Shown: piece after piece, positions 8,901 through 15,716 of the stretch
Numbering within the stretch: the stretch's first letter is position 1
How the letters are laid out: each line of letters starts with the position of its first letter
DNA from: Rubrivivax sp.
GTDB lineage: Bacteria; Pseudomonadota; Gammaproteobacteria; Burkholderiales; Burkholderiaceae_C
Reading direction: 5' to 3'
Assembly: GCA_030680415.1 (NCBI GenBank)
Contig: JAUXVE010000040.1
Location: forward strand, 1 to 61,826
DNA: 61,826 bases
Translations under genes and position numbers: made by a program
The notes under the pieces: generated by a model
Database searches by the model: none
What the model was told of the DNA's origin: nothing
Seen by the model: the letters and a program-made list of their open reading frames with translations, nothing else

Positions 8901-9140
8901 GACAAGCACGAGGAGCAGTGCGCCTACCTTGCCAACGTGGTAATGCGATTGCCGGCGTGGTACGCGGCGCACGACGAGGTCCGTGGCCACATTGCCGCCG
9001 CCCGAGCCCAGCGCGTGGATGAAGCGGTGACACGGTTTGCTGCTGCGGCGTCGCGTTTCCGCGAGGCGGGGCAACCGCTGGATGCCGCGCGTTGCGAGCG
9101 GCTGGCGACAGACACCGCCTGCGCCACCCGGTCGCGCTGA
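5949..9140 (+). CDS. BTAD-domain, AAA-type ATPase transcriptional regulator with TPR-like C-terminus
   Basis: About 1063 aa. The N-terminal LDVGLLGGFAVAVDGVEMP plus RMSRDQVMDALWPQLGPEAGAAN is the winged-helix domain typical of SARP-type activators. It is followed by a bacterial transcriptional activation domain (YEAWTEPSRGRL... ALRWYARLREALQRSLGVLP). An ATPase module starts at FVGRAG (about residue 248) with P-loop GPAGIGKSA and LLLQVDDAHLVEDADV as Walker B. The remaining 450 residues are Ala/Leu-rich helical repeats like TPRs. It combines features of SARP and large ATP-binding LuxR-type regulators but has no C-terminal LuxR helix-turn-helix. The target is unknown. ATG 5949 is preferred over ATG 5922. 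Confidence 0.82.
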   Translation: MDSTPPHLPAGAPCHLDVGLLGGFAVAVDGVEMPAERWPSLRAMHLVQLLSLQPRHRMSRDQVMDALWPQLGPEAGAANLRKAVHNARQALGRHDGIALLAGDLVLWPDRPVVVDADTFERLAAAALLQRDAAACADAASSYTGDLLPGTRYEAWTEPSRGRLNARYVELLRAGAQWERLAQQEPTDEPAHRALMLRELEGGNRAAALRWYARLREALQRSLGVLPDTQTEALYERCVAGLQATGPAFVGRAGVLAQVTAWLGMPASGRPGGIVLRGPAGIGKSALCREIGAQARGRGWVVLRVDAAQTGRPYAVIASIADSMILDDRGVLDRIGAPARAILALVSPLAAPADQLLGPMGRHQVVGAIRRLLLAALTGANLLLQVDDAHLVEDADVDVLVQLAMAGAPVCLLLATRPTAPGTALARGTSRLQRADALQIVDLEPLTDDESRRLVAHAVAAPQSDDVVSRIVRAAEGNPFAAIELSRCAAVGADRRLPGSAAEAITERLCNVPDDALALLKWLALSGDEFDVGTLEALAAQAQVPTLAALDSALDAGVLVLSGGRYRFRHELVRQALIEQVPPHRRLKMHRHIAAQLAEMDAVPASVARHWLDGGNRRDAMPWLLAAARDAVRLAAFSDALRHLEPLLAFQADHAEALRLRAESLDAMGDPAALAAYLLAAEAAGEPASHDLRAKAALAQVKLGDPKGALLALEGVRPTSVEGRLCEALAYSGAAALGAADPALGTAKAAVARRLALESGDTAALVVASWAQAAAAHARGDLHRSVWADLQETRDVPHLALRVFDGHLCITQRFLYGASPYAEVIAFAEALATEAQRLGAARGHAFGVTLRGEAEWLAGDLQAARLHLREGARLHRAIGGPVGEALSLQRLAEVSLHEGRRDEARALIDEALDVARQTDIGFHLLDRIYGTRIKLHSGDPATALHVMEDASESVRGPLETCPGCRITFAVPAAIAAARAGELDLADKHEEQCAYLANVVMRLPAWYAAHDEVRGHIAAARAQRVDEAVTRFAAAASRFREAGQPLDAARCERLATDTACATRSR

Positions 9141-9475
9141 GCTTGCGCGTTGAAGTGCACTTGCGTGAGGGCAGGATCCTCAGCGTTTGTGTGCTGTTCG
9201 GGGGGTGCATCGCCCACCGTAGGGAACTTGTTGCTGTCGACGTGATGGACGACCCGGTCCCTGGGGCGGCAAACCGCGCCTCCCTCGTTGGCCACGCGCT
9301 GTCGCCGCCTGGGCAGAACGGTCACGGGCGCGCGGCAACGGTCCAGGTCTGCGGTGTGGCCGAAGAACTCGCACGCCCTCAGCATGCGGCGCCGGCGCTA
9401 TCGACGGCTTGCCTGTTCATGGCTCCGCGATCCCATTGCGATGCGCCGGCGACTGTGGCGCGTCGTGATGCCCGC
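9141..9475. other. gene-poor stretch before the amidohydrolase pseudogene
   Basis: This 335-bp stretch has no recognisable gene on either strand. Similarity to the 3' flank of the intact amidohydrolase (from 11721) begins at about 9444, so the duplicated segment extends some 30 bp past the stop codon. Nothing else can be supported. Confidence 0.5.
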
Positions 9476-10337
9476 TCAAGCCGCCTCGAACACCCGCCTC
9501 CCCCCAATACCGTCCCCCACACGCCGACATCCTTCAAGGCCATCGGCGCTGCCTGCCGCGGGTCGTCTTCCAGCACCGCGAAGTCGGCACGCTTGCCGCA
9601 TTCGATGCTGCGTTGATGCGCTGGGCGCGGTCGGGGCCGAGCGTGATGTCGTGGTGCGCGTCGCCCCAGTACCAGATGTGGTTCGGGAACAAGTTCACCG
9701 ACAGTCCCAGCGCGGCCATGCGGCGGAACATGGCGCGGCCGATCATCTGGCCGTGCTGCAGCGTGTGCCGGTGCCCCGGCCGCGGCGCGCGCGCGAGCAC
9801 GCGCTCGATGGCATCGACGGCGACCTGGCTCGCTTCGTCGCCGTTGGTGTGGCTGTGGATGTTCAGCCCGGCGCGGTGGCAGGTCTCGAAGTCGGCCTCG
9901 TACTGCGCCGGCGCGGTGACCCAGATGCCGTTGCGCGCGCCGTTGAAGTAGCCGGGCCAGCGCAGCCGCGCCGGGAAGCCCTGGATCGAGCCGTCGAGCA
10001 TCATCTTCACGATGCCGAAGCGCAGCCGCTCGCTGCTGCGCGGGACCAGCGCGCGACCAGCGCGCGCACATGCGCGGCGCCGGCGGCGAAGGCCCGCAGG
10101 CCCTCGTCGGTCATCGGCACCAGCGGGCCGACCGGGCCCGGCGCTTGAAGACGAGGTACATCGCGGCCGGTTCCTGCAGTTCGCCGCTGGGCGTGCCGTC
10201 GGCGAACTTCATCACGCCCTCGACCTCGGTCTCGGCGTCGATGCCGGCCAGCCGCAACATCGCGCTGTTCACGTTGAGCAGGTGAGCGTTGGCGTACACC
10301 ATGACGATCGGGCGCCTGCCGCCCTGGCCCGCGGCGA
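9476..10337 (-). pseudogene. decayed partial copy of the amidohydrolase gene at 11752-13416
   Basis: Base-by-base comparison with the gene at 11752-13416 shows a near-identical copy that has lost about 217 bp (equivalent to 11886-12102; joined at 9607-9614; frame broken) and about 159 bp (between GGCGGC repeats at 12562 and 12721; joined at 10082-10087). It has also gained an 11-bp tandem duplication near 10045-10066. Similarity ends at about 10330 in GCCCTGGCCC, so the 5' third is absent. Remaining readable blocks include KMMLDGSIQGF, HTNGDEASQV and NHIWYWGDAHHDITLGPDRAQR. It cannot give a working enzyme. Confidence 0.9.
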
Positions 10338-10367
10338 GATCCAGCACCGGATCCGCCGGCACGCGCG

Positions 10368-10784
10368 TCAGCCGGCCAGGGTGACTTCCGGCGTCAGCAT
10401 CAGGCGCCTGGCACGCCGCGCAAAGCCCCGATCGTCGAATGTCACCATGCGCTCACAGTCGGCGCTGCAAGCCCAGTGCAACGCATCGGCGAAGTCGAGC
10501 CCCTGCAAGTGCAGTGCAAGCGCATCGCGCACCGCTTCCCATCGTTCGACGGTGACATGCGACATGCCCAGCAGGTGCTCCACGGCGCGGCCGAACTCGG
10601 CCGGCGGCAGCCCATAGAAGCCGCGCATCACCCATTCGAACTCCAGCACCACAGTCATCGGCACGAAGACCGAGGGCGACTCGACCATCACACGGCGCGC
10701 GACGGGGCGCTGCCGCTTGGCTTGTGGGTCGGCCGGGTCGTCGCAGTAGAAGCGGGCCAGGATGTTGGTATCGACGGCGATCAC
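10368..10784 (-). CDS. PIN-domain toxin (VapC-like)
   Basis: A 138-aa PIN protein: MIAVDTNILARF carries the first acidic residue, LEFEWV the second, LDFADALHWACSA the third and VTFDDRGFARRA the fourth. These acidic residues bind Mg2+ in VapC-type ribonucleases. The start is GTG at 10784, and GTGA overlaps the stop of the AbrB-type antitoxin by 4 bp, so the two are translationally coupled. Length is normal for the family and all key acids are present, so it should be active. Confidence 0.88.
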   Translation of the reverse strand: MIAVDTNILARFYCDDPADPQAKRQRPVARRVMVESPSVFVPMTVVLEFEWVMRGFYGLPPAEFGRAVEHLLGMSHVTVERWEAVRDALALHLQGLDFADALHWACSADCERMVTFDDRGFARRARRLMLTPEVTLAG

Positions 10785-11086
10785 TTGCCGGCCCTGGCAC
10801 GTTTCCCGGGTCTCGCGGGCTGCGCGGCTTTCGCTGGCTTCAGCAACGAAGCCGGGTCGAATTCAGAGAGCCGGCGCGCCGGGCGCCCGGCCGCGGGCGC
10901 TGCGATGCGGATCAGGCCATAGCCCGCCTCCGGGTCGGACGCGGCAACGCGCCGCCGCACCACGAGCCGGATGACGCCGCCTTCATCGGCGAACTCGACT
11001 TGCGTGCCCGGGGTAAGCCCGTAGCGGGCCCGTATCTCTGCCGGGATGACGATCTGACCCTTGGCGGTGAGGGTGGCAGCGCTCAT
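10781..11086 (-). CDS. AbrB/SpoVT-type antitoxin of the PIN toxin
   Basis: A 101-aa protein. The N-terminal SAATLTAKGQIVIPAEIRARYGLTPG is a swapped-hairpin AbrB/MazE DNA-binding domain. The C-terminal half (RRLSEFDPASLLKPAKAA) is basic and probably wraps the toxin. It is the upstream gene of the pair, as usual for antitoxins, and probably represses its own operon through the palindromes at 11125-11143. Confidence 0.88.
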   Translation of the reverse strand: MSAATLTAKGQIVIPAEIRARYGLTPGTQVEFADEGGVIRLVVRRRVAASDPEAGYGLIRIAAPAAGRPARRLSEFDPASLLKPAKAAQPARPGKRARAGK

Positions 11087-11124
11087 GGTGTGGCTCTCGG
11101 GCTCATGGTGGGCGTCGAGTCTAC

Positions 11125-11143
11125 ACCTGGCTTACCAGGTAAG
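11125..11143. promoter_or_regulatory. overlapping palindromes upstream of the AbrB/PIN pair (likely operator)
   Basis: ACCTGG-CTTA-CCAGGT (11125-11140) and CTTACC-A-GGTAAG (11131-11143) are two perfect, interlocked inverted repeats, 39 bp upstream of the antitoxin ATG. The position and symmetry fit an autoregulatory site for a dimeric antitoxin. Which of the two is the real site cannot be told. Confidence 0.6.
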
Positions 11144-11149
11144 CGTGTC

Positions 11150-11413
11150 ATGTCGGCGTGCACGGCCCCGGGGCAGCCCGCAGGGCCGGACGAGGACGCC
11201 GAGGCAGCGCAAGCCCCCGCGTGCGAGGCGAACTGCGCGCATCGCTGTCCGGTGCGACTGGGTTGGGCCAGCGTGCTCAAGCGCGTCTTCGGCATTGACC
11301 TCCAGCAGTGCCCGAACTGCGGAGGTAAGCTGAAAGTCATCGCTGCGATCCCGGACGTGCCGGTCATCGACAAGATCCTCACGCACCTGGGTCTGCAGGC
11401 CCGACCCCTGTGA
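11150..11413 (+). pseudogene. C-terminal remnant of an IS91-family transposase
   Basis: The last 60 or so codons read LGWASVLKRVFGIDLQQCPNC, followed by GGKLKVIAAIPDVPVIDKIL and THLGLQARPL. This is the highly conserved C-terminus of IS91-type (Y2, rolling-circle) transposases, including the CPNCGG zinc-finger half. Nothing of the catalytic tyrosine domain is present upstream; the frame there runs through the antitoxin gene on the other strand. The piece is a relic of a mobile element lying between the two amidohydrolase copies. Confidence 0.85.
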
Positions 11414-11536
11414 TGCGCCTGCGCGGCCGGATTCACCGGCGCTTGACGGGTCGCCGTCGACCACAAAGACCGCAATCAGCGCCTCGGCCGACGGGTCCGG
11501 CCGCCTCAGGCGCACGGAAGAGGGCGTTTGAACGCC

Positions 11537-11704
11537 TCACCCGTGGGGCAAGGTACCGTCCAGCGCGGCAAGCCTCTTGCCCGCCTGCACGCGGACGAAG
11601 ACCTTCATCGCCTCGCGAAAGAGATCGGCCTTGTCCATACCGGGTTCGGCGACCTCAAGTGTCCTTTCGTACAGCTCGTCGTCGATGGTGACCGTCGTTC
11701 TCAG
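11537..11704 (-). pseudogene. VapB-family antitoxin, orphan with non-standard start
   Basis: The frame reads LRTTVTIDDELYERTLEVAE, then PGMDKADLFREAMKVFVRVQ and AGKRLAALDGTLPHG. This matches the family of short ribbon-helix-helix VapB antitoxins beginning MRTTVTIDDELY. Here the expected ATG is CTG (complement of 11702-11704). The C-terminus is shorter than usual, and no PIN toxin follows on the minus strand. Either a CTG start is used or the gene is dead; loss of toxin and start codon favours decay. Confidence 0.7.
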
Positions 11705-11751
11705 CCTGCCGCAGCCCACTGCCGGCGAATGCGTCGCGTCGGGATGCCCGC

Positions 11752-13416
11752 TCAAGCCGCCTCGAACACCCGCCCACCCAACACCGTCCCCCACACGCCG
11801 ATGTCCTTCAAGGCCATCGGCGCTACCCGCCGCGGGTCGTCTTCCAGCACCGCGAAGTCGGCACGCTTGCCGCATTCGATGCTGCCGATCTCGTGGTCCA
11901 GCCCCAACGTGGCCGCCGCGCCGAGCGTGATCGCGCGCAGGGCTTCGCCGACGCTCAGGCATTCGGCTGCGCCCAGCACGCGGCCGGACGGCGTGACGCG
12001 GTTGACGGCACACCAGGCGCTGAACAGCGGCGCCAGCGGCGTCACCGGCGCGTCGGAGTGGATGGCCAGCGGCACGCCGGCGTCCAGCGCGCTGCGGCAG
12101 GCGTTCATGCGCTGGGCGCGGTCGGGGCCGAGCGTGATGTCGTGGTGCGCGTCGCCCCAGTACCAGATGTGGTTCGGGAACAGGTTCACCGACAGTCCCA
12201 GCGCGGCCATGCGGCGGAACATGGCGCGGTCGATCATCTGGCCGTGCTGCAGCGTGTGCCGGTGCCCCGGCCGCGGCGCGCGCGCGAGCACGCGCTCGAT
12301 GGCATCGATGGCGACCTGGCTCGCTTCGTCGCCGTTGGTGTGGGTGTGGATGTTCAGCCCGGCGCGGTGGTAGGTCTCGAAGTCGGCCTCGTACTGCGCC
12401 GGCGCGGTGACCCAGATGCCGTTGGGCGCGCCGTTGAAGTAGCCGGGCCAGCGCAGCCGCGCCGAGTAGCCCTGGATCGAGCCGTCGAGCATCATCTTCA
12501 CGAGCCCGAAGCGCAGCCGCTCGCTGCTGCGCGGGACGAGCGAGCGCACATGCGCGGCGCCGGCGGCCGCCCCGTGCGTGCCGTGGAAGGCCTGGAACGC
12601 GGGTACCAGCCGCACGCTGAAGCCGTCGTCGCCGCAATGACGCTGCAGCACGGCGACATCGTCGTCGCCGTGCTTGTTGACGAGGTCGGTGGCGGTGGTC
12701 ACGCCCTGCAGGCAGGCGATGGCGGCAAAGGCGCGCAGCCCCTCGTCGGTCACCGGCGCCAGCGGGCCGGCCGGACCCACACGCTTGAAGACGAGGTACA
12801 TCGCGGCCGGTTCCTGCAGTTCGCCGCTGGGCGTGCCGTCGGCGAACTTCATCACGCCCTCGACCTCGGTCTCGGCGTCGATGCCGGCCAGCCGCAGCAT
12901 CGCGCTGTTCACGTTGAGCAGGTGAGCGTTGGCGTGCACGATGACGATCGGGCGCCTGCCGCCCTGGCCCTGCCCGACGCGGTCGAGGTGGTGCACGGTC
13001 ATGCGCTCGCCGCCGAAGTAGATGGGGTCGAAACCCCAGGCGACGAGCGGCACATCGGGGCCCCGGCCCGCGGCGGCCATGCTCTCGTCGGCGGCGACCA
13101 GCCGCGCCACCACCGCGTCCATGCTGCGCAGGCCCGGCCACACGGTGCCCTGCGGGTCGCGGCGGTCGAACCAGCCGAGGTAGGGCCAGCGCCAGACGCC
13201 GCCTTCCATCAGGTGGCAGTGGCCTTCGACGAAACCGGGCAGCAGCACCTTGCCGGCGAAGCGATCGTCGAGCTCGAAGGCGCCCCAGGACGGCATGCGG
13301 TCGAGGTCGCCCAGCGCCAGGATGCGCCCGTCGCGCACCGCCACATGCGTGGCCTCGGGCTGCGCCGGGTTCAGCGTCACGATGCGGCGCGCGGCGTAGA
13401 CGGTAGTTCGGCTCAC
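11752..13416 (-). CDS. amidohydrolase, YtcJ-like metal-dependent hydrolase
   Basis: A 554-aa amidohydrolase. GFVEGHCHLMEGG holds the HxH metal ligands near residue 65. VKMMLDGSIQG carries a likely ligand Lys, HTNGDEASQ and GHRHTLQHGQM the later His ligands, and AIHSDAPVTP the catalytic Asp; the C-terminal strand ends IGVWGTVLGGRVFEAA. It belongs to the YtcJ/exoenzyme-regulatory group whose substrates are mostly unknown amides or imides. The GTG start (13416) lies two bases after the TGA of the M20 gene, so the two form one operon. A decayed copy lies at 9476-10337. Confidence 0.88.
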   Translation of the reverse strand: MSRTTVYAARRIVTLNPAQPEATHVAVRDGRILALGDLDRMPSWGAFELDDRFAGKVLLPGFVEGHCHLMEGGVWRWPYLGWFDRRDPQGTVWPGLRSMDAVVARLVAADESMAAAGRGPDVPLVAWGFDPIYFGGERMTVHHLDRVGQGQGGRRPIVIVHANAHLLNVNSAMLRLAGIDAETEVEGVMKFADGTPSGELQEPAAMYLVFKRVGPAGPLAPVTDEGLRAFAAIACLQGVTTATDLVNKHGDDDVAVLQRHCGDDGFSVRLVPAFQAFHGTHGAAAGAAHVRSLVPRSSERLRFGLVKMMLDGSIQGYSARLRWPGYFNGAPNGIWVTAPAQYEADFETYHRAGLNIHTHTNGDEASQVAIDAIERVLARAPRPGHRHTLQHGQMIDRAMFRRMAALGLSVNLFPNHIWYWGDAHHDITLGPDRAQRMNACRSALDAGVPLAIHSDAPVTPLAPLFSAWCAVNRVTPSGRVLGAAECLSVGEALRAITLGAAATLGLDHEIGSIECGKRADFAVLEDDPRRVAPMALKDIGVWGTVLGGRVFEAA

Positions 13417-13418
13417 GT

Positions 13419-14591
13419 TCAGGCGCTGGCCGCCAGCCTGGCCTCCACCAGCCGCGCGAAGAAGGCCGCGCCCAGCGGCAGCGCGGCGTCGTTGAAGTCG
13501 TAGGCCGGGTTGTGCACCTCGCAGCCGCCAACGCCGACGCCGTTGCCGATGTTGATGTAGCAGCCGGGCACGCGTTCGAGCATGTAGGAGAAGTCTTCCG
13601 AGGCCATGATCAGCGGCGGCTGGCGGTCGACGTTCGCGGTGCCGACGAGTTCGGTGCAGATGCGGGCCGCGAACTCGGCCTCGGCGGCGTCGTTGACGGT
13701 GGGCGCGAACAGCTCGCGAAAGTCGACCTCGGCGCTGGCACCGTAGGCCTCGGCGGTGCCGCGGGCGACGCGGCGCATCGCGGCCTGCACCAGCGCCATC
13801 ACTTCGCGCGAGAAGGCGCGCACGGTGCCGCCGAGCGCGGCCGTCTGCGGAATCACGTTGTAGGCGTCGCCGGCGTGGATGCGCGTCACCGACAGCACGG
13901 CGGTGTCGACCGGCGCCACGTTGCGCGCCACGATGCTCTGCAGCGAGACCGCGATCTGCGCCGCGGCCAGTGCGGCGTCCACGCTCGTCTCCGGCCGCGC
14001 GCCGTGCGCGCCCTTGCCGGTGACGTGGATGTCGAAGAACGCGCCGCCGGCCATCATCGGCCCGGCGCGCACCGCGAAGCGGCCCACCTCCAGGCTCGGC
14101 CGGTTGTGCATGCCGAAGATCGCCTGGCACGGAAAGCGCTCGAACAGCCCGTCGTCGACCATCGCCCGCGCTCCGCCCAGGCCTTCTTCGGCGGGCTGGA
14201 AGATGAAGTGCACGACACCGCTGAAGCGCCGCGTCTGCGCCAGGTAGCGCGCGGCGCCCAGCAGCATCGCGGTGTGGCCGTCGTGGCCGCAGGCATGCAT
14301 CACGCCCGCATGCTGCGAGCGGTGCGCGAAGGTGTTGGCCTCGGCAATCGGCAACGCGTCCATGTCGGCGCGCAGCCCCACCGAGTGCGCGCCCGCGCCT
14401 GCACGCAGCGTGCCGACGACGCCGGTGCGACCGACGCCGCGCTGCACCTCGATGCCGAAGGACTCGAGCTGGCGCGCCACGAAGGCCGCCGTGCGCGACT
14501 CCTCGAAGCCGAGTTCGGGGTGGGCGTGGATGTCGCGCCGCCAGGCGGTCATCTCGGCGTGCAGGGGGGCAATGAGTTCGGCGGTGGACAT
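13419..14591 (-). CDS. M20 family amidohydrolase/carboxypeptidase (hippurate hydrolase-like)
   Basis: A 390-aa M20D-type peptidase: WRRDIHAHPELGFEESRTA at the N-terminus, LRADMDALPI, the metal-binding HACGHDGHTAML, FQPAEEGLGGA with the catalytic Glu, and the dimerisation domain around HVTGKGAHGARPE. A final His ligand lies in the C-terminal NPAYDFND region. Such enzymes split N-acyl amino acids such as hippurate or N-acetyl amino acids in the cytoplasm. The start at 14591 is supported by GAGGAG upstream. It is first in a two-gene operon with the YtcJ-like hydrolase. Confidence 0.9.
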   Translation of the reverse strand: MSTAELIAPLHAEMTAWRRDIHAHPELGFEESRTAAFVARQLESFGIEVQRGVGRTGVVGTLRAGAGAHSVGLRADMDALPIAEANTFAHRSQHAGVMHACGHDGHTAMLLGAARYLAQTRRFSGVVHFIFQPAEEGLGGARAMVDDGLFERFPCQAIFGMHNRPSLEVGRFAVRAGPMMAGGAFFDIHVTGKGAHGARPETSVDAALAAAQIAVSLQSIVARNVAPVDTAVLSVTRIHAGDAYNVIPQTAALGGTVRAFSREVMALVQAAMRRVARGTAEAYGASAEVDFRELFAPTVNDAAEAEFAARICTELVGTANVDRQPPLIMASEDFSYMLERVPGCYINIGNGVGVGGCEVHNPAYDFNDAALPLGAAFFARLVEARLAASA

Positions 14592-14768
14592 GCAGCGGGC
14601 TCCTCGGGGTGGGCTGGGCGGGCCATGATAGGTGCGGCGTACGGCGCCGGCCAGCGGCGGCTGCACCGCCGCCGGGCGTGAACTGCCAGGCCTCGGGGGC
14701 CTTGCGCGAGTGCCGCTTTCTTGTACGCTCGGGCCCTTGCGGCGGCGTCGACGTGGAGGCAAAGACCG

Positions 14769-15551
14769 ATGAAGCACTTCTGGACGATGTCGGCCCTGGC
14801 GGCCTTCACCCTCGCCGCCGGCGCCCAGCCGCTGGAACGATCGCATGCGCGCGCCGGCAGCTACGAGGTGCCGATCGAGGTCGCCAAGCCGGCCGGTGCC
14901 GGCCCGCATCCGCCGCTGCTCTACATCCACGCCAAGCGCGGCTTCGAAGACGAGGACCGCGCCCACATGCGCGAACTGGCGGCGCAGGGCTTCCTGGTGC
15001 TGGCGCCGAACTGGCAGGCGGGCAACATGATCGAGCGCTGGCCCGACCGCCACTACCCGGAGAGCGAAGCCGACGTCGAGGCCGGGCTGACCGCGCTGCT
15101 CGGGCGCAGCGACGTCTGCAAGGGGCCGGTGGGCATCGTCGCGCTGTCGCGCGGGCCGTATTTCGCCATCCGGCTGGCCGCCCAGCGGCCGCGCGACATC
15201 GCCGCCATCGTTTCCTACTACGGCCACTTCCAGAATCCGAACGCGCCCGAGCCGCAGCAGCTGTTCTCGGTGGCGCCGGAGGTGCGGACCATCACCGCGC
15301 CGGTGCTGATGCTGATCGGCGACGCCGACTACGAACTGCGGCGCATGGTCAACGGCCGCACCTTCTACGCGCTGTGGGAACGCGGCGTGGCCGTCGAGCT
15401 GCAGATGTACCCGATGGCGCGGCGCGCCTTCGACTTCCGCCACGACGCCACGCCCGAGGAGAAGACCGCCACGCGCCACGCCAGGGCGCGCGCCAGGGAC
15501 TGGCTGGGACTGCACATGAAGCTCGGCGCCGACGGCCGTTGCCAGGGTTGA
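14769..15551 (+). CDS. secreted dienelactone hydrolase-like alpha/beta hydrolase
   Basis: A 260-aa protein with signal peptide MKHFWTMSALAAFTLAAGAQ. HPPLLYIHAKRGFEDEDR sits at the oxyanion side. The nucleophile elbow is IVALSRGPYF, with Ser instead of the Cys of classical dienelactone hydrolases and Ala in place of the first Gly. The acid is in LIGDADYEL, and a His (FDFRHDAT) closes the triad. It probably acts as a periplasmic esterase of unknown substrate. ATG 14769 has GGAGG about 12 bases upstream. It is divergent from the M20 gene. Confidence 0.75.
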   Translation: MKHFWTMSALAAFTLAAGAQPLERSHARAGSYEVPIEVAKPAGAGPHPPLLYIHAKRGFEDEDRAHMRELAAQGFLVLAPNWQAGNMIERWPDRHYPESEADVEAGLTALLGRSDVCKGPVGIVALSRGPYFAIRLAAQRPRDIAAIVSYYGHFQNPNAPEPQQLFSVAPEVRTITAPVLMLIGDADYELRRMVNGRTFYALWERGVAVELQMYPMARRAFDFRHDATPEEKTATRHARARARDWLGLHMKLGADGRCQG

Positions 15552-15600
15552 CGGCCGCGAAGGCCGAAGTGCGGCGTCGCACGGAAGGGCCGCCTTGGCT

Positions 15601-15690
15601 CCCTCTCCCGCGGGCGGGAGAGGGCTGGGGTGAGGGTGGGAGGGGCACGCACGACCCTCACCCCGACCCTCTCCCACAAGTGGGAGAGGG
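15601..15690. repeat. second composite palindromic repeat, same family as 199-320
   Basis: Hairpins CCCTCTCCCGC-GG-GCGGGAGAGGG (15601-15624) and CCCTCTCCCAC-AA-GTGGGAGAGGG (15667-15690) flank an inverted pair GGGGTGAGGGT/ACCCTCACCCC (15627-15637 and 15654-15664). It lies between the convergent genes 14769-15551 and 15717-17207, so it could end transcription from both sides. Its units match those at 199-320. Confidence 0.8.
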
Positions 15691-15716
15691 AGTGAATTTG
15701 TAAGACCCTCAGGCCC

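Noticed and set aside
11132..11515. Minus-strand frame after the vapB remnant as a possible VapC toxin
   Set aside because: It lacks the PIN acidic residues and the usual V-D-T/S start; it is antisense to the transposase tail.
14592..15677. Extension of the M20 gene upstream to 15677
   Set aside because: The extra residues are Pro/Arg-rich antisense of the hydrolase gene; GAGGAG before 14591 gives a proper start.
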